Assembly: GCA_036937835.1 (NCBI GenBank)
Contig: CM072870.1
Coordinates: forward strand, 16,091,501-16,155,500
Direction: 5' to 3'
Source of the DNA: Pampus argenteus
Lineage: Eukaryota; Chordata; Actinopteri; Scombriformes; Stromateidae
DNA length: 64,000 bases
Shown: positions 21,701-30,700 of the stretch, one piece after another
Layout: each line of letters opens with the position of its first letter
How positions within the stretch are numbered: the first letter of the stretch is position 1
Position numbers and translations under genes: made by a program
The notes under the pieces: model-generated
The model's input: the letters and a program-made list of their open reading frames with translations, nothing else
Database searches by the model: none
What the model was told of the DNA's origin: nothing

Positions 21701-24700
21701 CTCATGCAGGTACATAGGTTATGTGTGTAGCATGGTATCAGAGAAGCCCAGTCTACCCCACTCCAAGCCCTTGATGATCAAGGCCCTCACCATGAGTCCA
21801 GTCCCCTGCTTCAACAAGCAGCGTAGCGGCTGTCGGCCCTTCTGCGATGTCCTAATTGGAGAGACCAAGATCTTCACCACTGCACTGGAGTACGAAAGGA
21901 TGAGGTAGGGCTGGATACTGATGCTCAAAGCAGGATTTAAATGGCTCACAACAACTAAATTAGTTGATTATGTGACATCACAGAGCAATTGAAAAGGAGT
22001 GAGTGCAGCTCTTCTGTATTGGCATTACACAGCTGTAGTGTGTAATCCTCAAGTAGAAAGCAAGATTTTATGCAGTGTAGTATATAATCACAGAGTCAAA
22101 AACATGTTTTTTCCCACTCATTCTCTGCTCCCCTTTCTTCTCTCTGCAACTTATCTCAATCGCTGTCTCATTTACTTTTCCTTCTCTGTCCTTAACTCTG
22201 CATGTTTCTCCTTTCTGCTTCTGCTATTGTTGCATGTCCAGAGAGCACAGGGTTCAAGAGGGGAAGGTAATTTTCCCTCTGGGTGTAAGCGTTCAAGGTG
22301 ACGTCGTAGTTTCTGTCTACCACATGAGGTCAACAATCGGAGGACGTCTGCAAGCAAAGGTACACTATATTTACAGCTCTATGATGAAACCTACAGAATC
22401 AGTTTAGAGCCTATGTACTGGATAAAGAAAAGTCATGTAATAAATCTTGCCATTGCACAATGACAATGCTGGAGTCATGTATTTGGTGCAAGATCATGTT
22501 GATGTTATCACCTTATGTTATTAGACATTGAACAGTTTCAGGATGTGGCTGTGATTTATCTGAATGTTTGTATATCTTGTGGCTGAGTCTTGTGTGAGCA
22601 CAATCCACACAGTGTCAACAGGAAATAAACTGCAAGAAATGACATGATGAAGCCATATTTTTAATAGAAATATAAAGCTTACAGCAACACTGAGAAACAG
22701 TTGATATTGTATACACAGTTAACTATACAATGAAATATATTTTTGGTCATTCTTTTATCAACCTGGGTGTACTTCCAACAGCATATTTGAGGAGATTTTG
22801 GTTAGTGTACAAGCTTCTCCTTCATAGTTTTTAATTGCATAGTAAAAAATGCATGTGCATGCTATAGCTTGTACAGTTGGTCAAAATCCTTTTAAGGGTG
22901 GGAAACAACATGCCATTTTTATTTGAGTGACCATCATATAGAGAACAATAATGCTTAAATGAATCCAGTGAGAGATGACAGTTGATTTGACCATTGATGC
23001 AATTTTGTATGACACAATAATGGTCCAAACTGTCATTTGTCTGACTCTTGTTAGGTGTCCAACACCCAGATCTTCCAGATCCAGTTCCACACTGGCTTCA
23101 TTGCTCCTGGAACCACCATGTTAAAGTTTAACAAGTAAGAACCTTCTGTCTTTTAATCACCAATACAGCACAAAAATAACCTTGCGGACCCCTTCACAAT
23201 TAGTTTATCTTAGTATTGTCATCAACAACTTGAAAATACATTGAGTGCAAGCAGCTGGTTGAAAGACTGAATCATGATATTCTCCCTCCCTGCTTCTCAC
23301 TGTCACATACATACATCTTCTTCCTCATACAAATTATTTTTCCTCTCAGACCAGAGCTGGATGCATGCGACTCTCCTGAGAAATATCCCCAGCTGTTCCA
23401 CGTGATTTTTGACGTGGAGGTCGAGGGGGTGGACAAGCAGAAAGACCTGACGCCACCGTGGGAGCAGTTTCCTTGTAAAGACCTCAACCCCAACGTCCTC
23501 TTCTCGTGCCACCAGGAACATCAGGACGCACTCGCTATTGCTGGTACTGTGGGATTGATGGGAACACTGGGGACAAACATCGACATTGTTGTGACGCACA
23601 AACTCACAAACTGTCACAGCTAATATGGGCTGGAAACATATACTCACGTTAACCATACTTCAGTTGGGAGGCTCTATGACGACAGCTGTGAGGACTTCAG
23701 ATTACTGCAATGTTGGTTTAACAGTTATTCATTCATTCATCATATTCGTCACAGTCTTGTGAAAATAGCAAGCCAAAAACCTGCCTCATTCAGACTAACT
23801 TGTGTTAATTTGATCCCTGGTATTTTCTCTCTCAGAGAAAATTTGTTTTGACTTTCTTTTGTGGGCAAAGTTCCTTCCCAAATGTGATGTGAATTCAAAA
23901 TGAAAAGTATATTTATGCCATATAAACCAGTAATTTTCCACTTTGTCTAGCTGATGTAGGCTACAATATTGTTTCTATACACTGGATCTTCTTCTTGTTT
24001 TAACGGCATGGAAGTTTCTTGTTATAGAAACTTAGCAACTTATCATGCTATAATGAGAAAAGTTTGTTTAAATGAGATACCTCAATTTTGTGAAATAAAT
24101 AAATTAAATTTTCACGCGCACCCTCCTTTTGCCACCATAGACCTCCAACAAACCATGCACTTTCTCAGCACAGTTAACACTTTTGCAATAAGCTGTCATT
24201 AACACAAAGTGATTATGCACAAGCGCTAACATACATATATACATACATTTTTATACACACAATTACAGTGGATCAGAGCCTGTCATGCACAGGGCTCTAT
24301 TGTAATATACTTGTAGAATCTAGAGTATATGCAAAAACACAATCACACACATTTACATGCAGACACACACACAAACTAATGAACTAACTTTCATTTTTGT
24401 TCCTACAAGATGAGATGGAGGGCTTGGATCTGGAGGGTAAGACAGTAGAGGAGAGCTGTTAGTTAAGCAGGGCTTGGTCCAGTGCACCTTCAATTCAATC
24501 ATACAAATGCGTATGAGTAGTATTTTATTAAAAAATATTGACCCTATTGACGAATACATTTTCTTTTATTGTAAAATCATTCAGCTATTAGCATTTACAA
24601 TCTGTATTGATTGAATTGAAATCAACCCCATCCTTGCTATGCAGTGATATGTCATTTTGGTAGAAAGTTTTACTTTTAATGCCTCTGGCATATATGCCAA

Positions 24701-27700
24701 CCAAATGCAGACCTGAATAAATTACTAGTGTTAGTAATTCCTCTAATACATGTTTTACAACATCTCACTGATATATCTCTCTCTGCCTGGAAAAAACAAT
24801 ATTTGTTTATATGAGGACATGTGGGGAAAACACAAAATCCCAGTGATGACTACTAATAGATGTACTATAAAGGGGGAGGGACTGCAGGCTTAACTGGTAC
24901 AAATTAAAAATACTCTACCAAAGTGAAATATTGCACTTGATTAATACTAGCTAAATACAGTGTTTATAGCCATACTGTGCATCATGTCCTTTCTTTAAAA
25001 GCATACTGTATATTTAATGATTAGATTCTTGTAAACAGAAATTTATTGTATTGTTTTAGGCATTATCTCCTCCAATTAGCAAAAAGCAGCTACCAGTGGC
25101 AGATTGCAAAGTGTACATAGTTTATTATGGCACACAGTATCAAGAGAATAGTTTATGCTTGTAGCAGAGATGACCTAGGTAGTTGCCCATTATTCCCTAC
25201 TTCACCCATGTTCCCTTTTCTCTTAACCAACTATGTGTTTCTGTCTACTTTGCCCCAATTAATATCCTGTTCGCTTCTCTTCCATTTGTTACTTTCTCCA
25301 CTTCACATGCCTCTTTCTCATTTGATAATCCACTATATTTTTCTTTTTGTCTCTTTTTTTCTCTACCTCTTTCCTTCTCTCTCTATCATCCTCCTGCAGA
25401 GCCTAGCAGGCCCCACGGAGGCCCAGACGGTAGGGGCCATGGCGAAGAAAGTGAGCCCTCAGATGACGAGATGCTATCTCTCTCCGGCCAGCGAAGCAAT
25501 GCCAGCATAGCCCCTCAGAAACCTGAGCCCCCTGCTCCAACACCTGCTGCCCCAGCACCCGCTGAGGAGGTGGACCTTCTTGGCCTGGATGGAGGGATGA
25601 ACACTCCATGTCCCTCATCTCAGCCTCCGAGTACTGCAGCTACAACCACTGACCTCCTAGGGGACTTGTTTGGGGCTCCTCCCCAGCCAACCAGTGGGTC
25701 TTCATCCGCTCAGTCAACACCGCACAAAGTAGCTCCCAGCACCGCCTCACCATGTCCCTCTCCTGCCCCAACAGGTGAGATAAGTTTGAAAGTCAAACAA
25801 AACAATTTTTTTTACAGATTTTAAGTGTGTTATTGTACAAAATATGCTTAGTGTGTTTTGTATGGAGTTAGGATTTCAGTAGATTTCTACCAACTAATGT
25901 AATTAATTGAGCATAAAAGTTGATTCTTGTCCTTAGAAATAGAAGTATCCACTTAAACAGTTTTCATCACAATACTGTATAATACTGTACATACATGACG
26001 TATGGAAAAATATATACTCATACCAGTTTTCATGACCCAGTTTTCATCATGATAATGCGGAGACCTAAAATAAATGGATTATAGGCCAGAAAAGGTTAAA
26101 AAATAAAAATAAAAGAAACCCAGTGGCACATATGCTGTGAGCAGAAGTTGAGAAGTTTAAAAAAAATCTCATTCTCAATAACAATGGCGGCTGTTTGTTT
26201 CCCTCAGCGTTTGATCCCTTTGGGACCGGTCCCATGCCTAAGCCTCAGGACATGATGGGCTCACTCCTTGGACAAGGTAACACGGGGCAGCCAGACCCTT
26301 TCCTGCATGCTGCTCGCTCTGCATCACCCACCCTACAGCCTACAGGCCTGGGTAAGGCATGCTTTAACTGCTCTGCTGCACACCGCCACAGAGCATTTTG
26401 GATGACATAAAAACATTTCAATAGTCTGCCCCACTTCAGGGTAAGGCACATAATCTGCAAGCCTAATGCCATGCCTTTACACGAGAATGTGCATTGTGAT
26501 TGTCTCTGTGCATTAATTCTGGCAAAAGATGAGATTGCATCTTGCTTTTTTTTTTAGCTGTTTAGCTCTCAGGCGCTGGCTTTACAAGCTTTTCTTTATT
26601 GCTGCTCTATGTTTGGCACTAAATAAGTTTGAATGATGTATTTGTAGCCTGTCTAATTTCTATTTCATAAAAACAGCAATCTTGATATTTAATCCCCCAT
26701 CAACTTACAATTTGTTTTAGCCTGAACTCAGACTGAAGCCAATAATTTAACTTCAAACATGGCAAGCAATGATCTTCCTTTAGATTTAGTCTTTTCTTTA
26801 GACTTAACACCTTTACAGTGCAGTGTGTGCACAATGAAGACAGACAACAAATTATATAACAACACCTCTAATTACCGTAGACTCAAAATTGTTCCATTCA
26901 CTATGTGCTCTGTCTGTGACAAACCCTGTACTTGAATAGGCCGGAGTTCCCCTGTCCCGCCCACCACACCAACTGTTAACATTCAGCAGCAAAATGCAAT
27001 GGGAGGCTGGGACTGGAACAGGACCGCTACCACAAACACAGGTACACAGTGACACACACATATATACACAAACAGCACTGGATAATCATTTTATACTTGA
27101 ACCTACTTAAATGTGTTAGTAGTTTATCCAAAGATGGTGTTGAAACAGACAGAAAGATCTCTATAAAATTAAACGCAGTGCTAAGTAAGGCTCAGAGTAC
27201 AGTGGGGCTCAAATATAATAATATCAGGTTTTTGTCCTTGTTTGTTGCCTCATCTAGGAGGAGGATTTGGTATAGGCAGTCGATCAGCCACTACCAGCCC
27301 CACAGGCTCAGTCAACAACACCCCCACCCATCAAACCAAGCCAAACACCCTGGACCCATTTGCTGATATTGGCAACCTAGGGGGAAGCCTTGGAGGTTAG
27401 TCAACAGAAATTGTCCCAAATTGTCTTTCTTGCCACCAGCTCTTTTGCCATAATATCTGTCCTTTTCTTTCAGGAGGTTCTGGCTTCTCCAGCAAGCCCA
27501 CCACCCCTACAGGAACAAACCCTTCATTTCCTCCCATGGGCTCCCCGTCGCGACCTCCTCCATCTCCCCAGCACACAGGAGGGTGGCAGTCCCATGCAGG
27601 GGCCGGGTTCCCGTCTTGGCAGCCTGGTGCTGGAGGTGGTGGAGGGTGGCAATCTCAAGGACATGGCCCTACCCCACAGCCAAAGCCCAGCCCCAGCCAC

Positions 27701-30700
27701 ACGTCCATGCCTCACACGTCGCCCCAAAACCGACCCAACTACAATGTCAGCTTCTCAGCAATGGGAGCAGGCTCACCCAGTGCAGGGGTCAAAACACAGG
27801 CTGCCATGGGTGAGGAAAAAATGTGGAAAGAGGTTTAATGTTCTTATGCTACAAATGTGGTGAATTTATTAAATTCGTGTGGTCATGACCCTTGAATGAA
27901 AAATGGTGAAACTTCTAAAAATCATGTCTTGTTGAGAATTGGGGATATGAAAATCAGTGTTTACTATATTTTGAAAGAGAGTACACAGGTTGTTGGATGA
28001 TTTTTTAATATATTAACATTTTAAAGGTCCTACATGGTATCTATTTATGCAGGATGTGAAGCTGAAAAAGTTTGTTTTTCTCTCTTTCTGTTTCTGTGCC
28101 AGGTACTAAGCCCAAGGTCTCACATGCCAACTTTGATGACCTGCTGTCTGGTCAGGGCTTTGCAGGGACCAAAGAGAAGAAAGGGCCCAGGACTATAGCA
28201 GAGATGAGGAAGGAGGAGATGGCCAAAGAAATGGACCCTGAGAAAATAAAGGTAGGAGCTATTTTTTCTAATGTACAACTGAGTAACATCTATTTATAAA
28301 TGATAAGGAGTAGTTTGTTATTCCTTGTGCTTTCAAATTTTCTCTAAGGAAGCAGCATGAAATACCATGAGTTTTGTGTCACTGCATCTATGTAGAATTA
28401 CTTTTTCACTGGGATTGTGTCATCTGTGTATCCAGTGTAGCAGAAAAGAAGCTATTCAGTTGTTCCCAAAAGTAGGGTGATGTACTCAAAAACCTTTGGC
28501 TCAGGATTAATTAAGTGGCCACTCTATGTTTTGCATGACAAAACTTTGGGTCCACTAATTACTCCATTAAAAACATTTGATCAGAGCCAAAGTAACTCAA
28601 AGCATTTTGACTAATAACTGTTCCAATGGCTTCTTTTTGCCCTCCTCTGTTTGTGTCCCAGATTCTGGACTGGATCGAGGGGAAGGAGCGTAACATCCGT
28701 GCCCTGCTGTCAACCATGCATACTGTGTTGTGGGAGGGAGAGACACGCTGGAAGCCTGTGGGCATGGCTGACCTGGTTACTCCAGAACAGGTCAAGAAGA
28801 TCTACCGAAAAGCAGTCCTCGTTGTCCACCCTGATAAGGTGAGACAGATCATGACTTGATAAAAAGGGGGACTTGATAAAGTGAGACACTTTACCTGCAG
28901 GGTGAAAATACAAGACATCTCTGACATCTAACAAGTTCACTTTTATTTAGATAGGAGTGAAGATAAAACGAAAGCTATTGATAGCTCATTAGTTGATACA
29001 GAGTCAAAGAAACAATATCCAACCAATCATCATAACTTTACTTAGTTGCAGCATAATAAGCTAAAAGTTAATATGTCAATTTTAAGTAATTCAGTGTAAC
29101 ACTAAATATTAAATAAATAAGCAAGGGTCAAAGCTGACATGTCTTTATTTATTTAAGATTATAACCATTAAAACAGTAAATCTACTTCATCAGGATTGTG
29201 TTGTTGGTTTGTTTTGATCAGAGTTGATTGGCAGTATCAAGGCAATATACACAAACACCCTTACAACTGTCAGCTAAGATGTCTCTTTTAATTAAACAAA
29301 GTACTATTGAAAAAGCTATAAGGCAAATGCTGGTGCCGGTAGGATCAAAGCTTGTTTGTACATTAATTAAGATTGCACAGGAACTTTTTCACACATGATA
29401 TAAACAAAAAAAATAATATGCTGGAAACAAGCAAAATAATCATCAACTGAACAGTGTGCTGAGTCAGAAATCCAAAAGAAGGTTTCAACCAATCAAATAT
29501 GGAACTTTTATCCTGGTGAACAATGCTAGCAGTATCATAAAGGTGATTAACTATATTACCAATAGTAGCATTATAGTCAGGCACAAAGGTACAACATTCA
29601 GAACCGATAACAGCACAAGTTCCTCCTTGGGCTGCTAAAAGAAAATCCAACGCTGCTCTGTTTTGTAAAGCTAGCAGTCTAACAGAGGCAAGTTCATTCG
29701 ACAAAAGCATCAGAGCCTTACCCGTTTCATTAGCTATAACTTCGATTGCACGAGACAGATCAGAAATTTGATCTAAAGCAGACATAACTCCATAAAAAGG
29801 AAGAAGTGGACCGAGTACATTCTTGAAAGGCGACTGACGATGTGTCCCAAAAAAATCTGAAATTCCACGTTGTACTCGTTGAGGAAGAGGTTTCTGTGGC
29901 AGAGAGTGAGCCACTCTCATAGCTGGGACAATGTATGCTAAGCCACAACGTCCTTTGTAATCCACTGGAAGATATGGGTATGCGAGGTTTCCACAAACCC
30001 AGTACATTCCTGAAGGAGCAGATATGGAACAGCTGGCAGTACGGCGAGCTAGAGTACTGAAGCGAACCTGGCCTGCTGTTTTCAAACAATGCTGGGGAGC
30101 AGAATCCACAGATTTTAATTCAATATTAGTGTGCTCTGAGTCCCATTTAAACGTATGCAAGCAGGCAGATTCTCCTACTGGTGTCTTGCCTTCATTCTGA
30201 AGGCACCAAGAGAATGGCCGAGGAACGAGCACTATGGGGACAGGTTTTGGTCTTTTATGACATCTGTAGCAGTTTGTAGACTCTTGAGAACAGTTTAAAG
30301 GTCTCATTTTGGGGACACGGTGGCATTCTGGGTTCGTGTAAGAATGAGACAGGGAAACATGCATCAGGTGGCAGGTGTCGCAGTCAGAGGCAGGTAAGGC
30401 CATCAGAGGTAAGCCTTCTCCAGTTGTGTAAGGTATGAGGCCACATACGTAACAGCTGGAATTAGGGTGTATGTGGTTGGCAACTTGCCATGCCATCGTC
30501 AGGAAAATATTTAGATCATCTATTCTTACCGGGGCTTTCATGAAGTGTGGGGCTCCCATGGTAAACTCCACCAGGATCAGTGTCAAAAGATGTCCGAAAA
30601 TCAGCATTCTTCAAATGAAAGTCACAGATCCAAAAAATCTGGCTATGAACCTTCACAGTGAGACTTTTGTGGAAGTGTTTGGTTCATGCAGCAGTATTCA

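Larger units (their letters stand above)
16667..23349 (+). other. dnajc6: dnajc6 introns 3-9 between listed exons
   Basis: Seven introns of 337 to 1733 bases separate exons 3 to 10. They are AT-rich with poly-T or poly-A runs, pyrimidine tracts before the acceptors, and no recognised extra exon or RNA gene. The region before exon 5 (about 18900-19150) is a long pyrimidine-rich tract. Confidence 0.75.
25775..28102 (+). other. dnajc6: dnajc6 introns 12-16 between listed exons
   Basis: Introns of 433, 588, 216, 78 and 293 bases. No extra gene was seen. All have GT/AG ends and phase 1, so exons 13 to 16 could each be skipped without frame loss. Confidence 0.75.

Noticed and set aside
25183..25824. 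213-codon frame around dnajc6 exon 12
   Set aside because: Only 25400-25774 is exon; the upstream part is the pyrimidine tract of the acceptor and the downstream part is intron.
29760..30089. 109-codon - strand frame inside the env region
   Set aside because: Shadow frame of the envelope gene.
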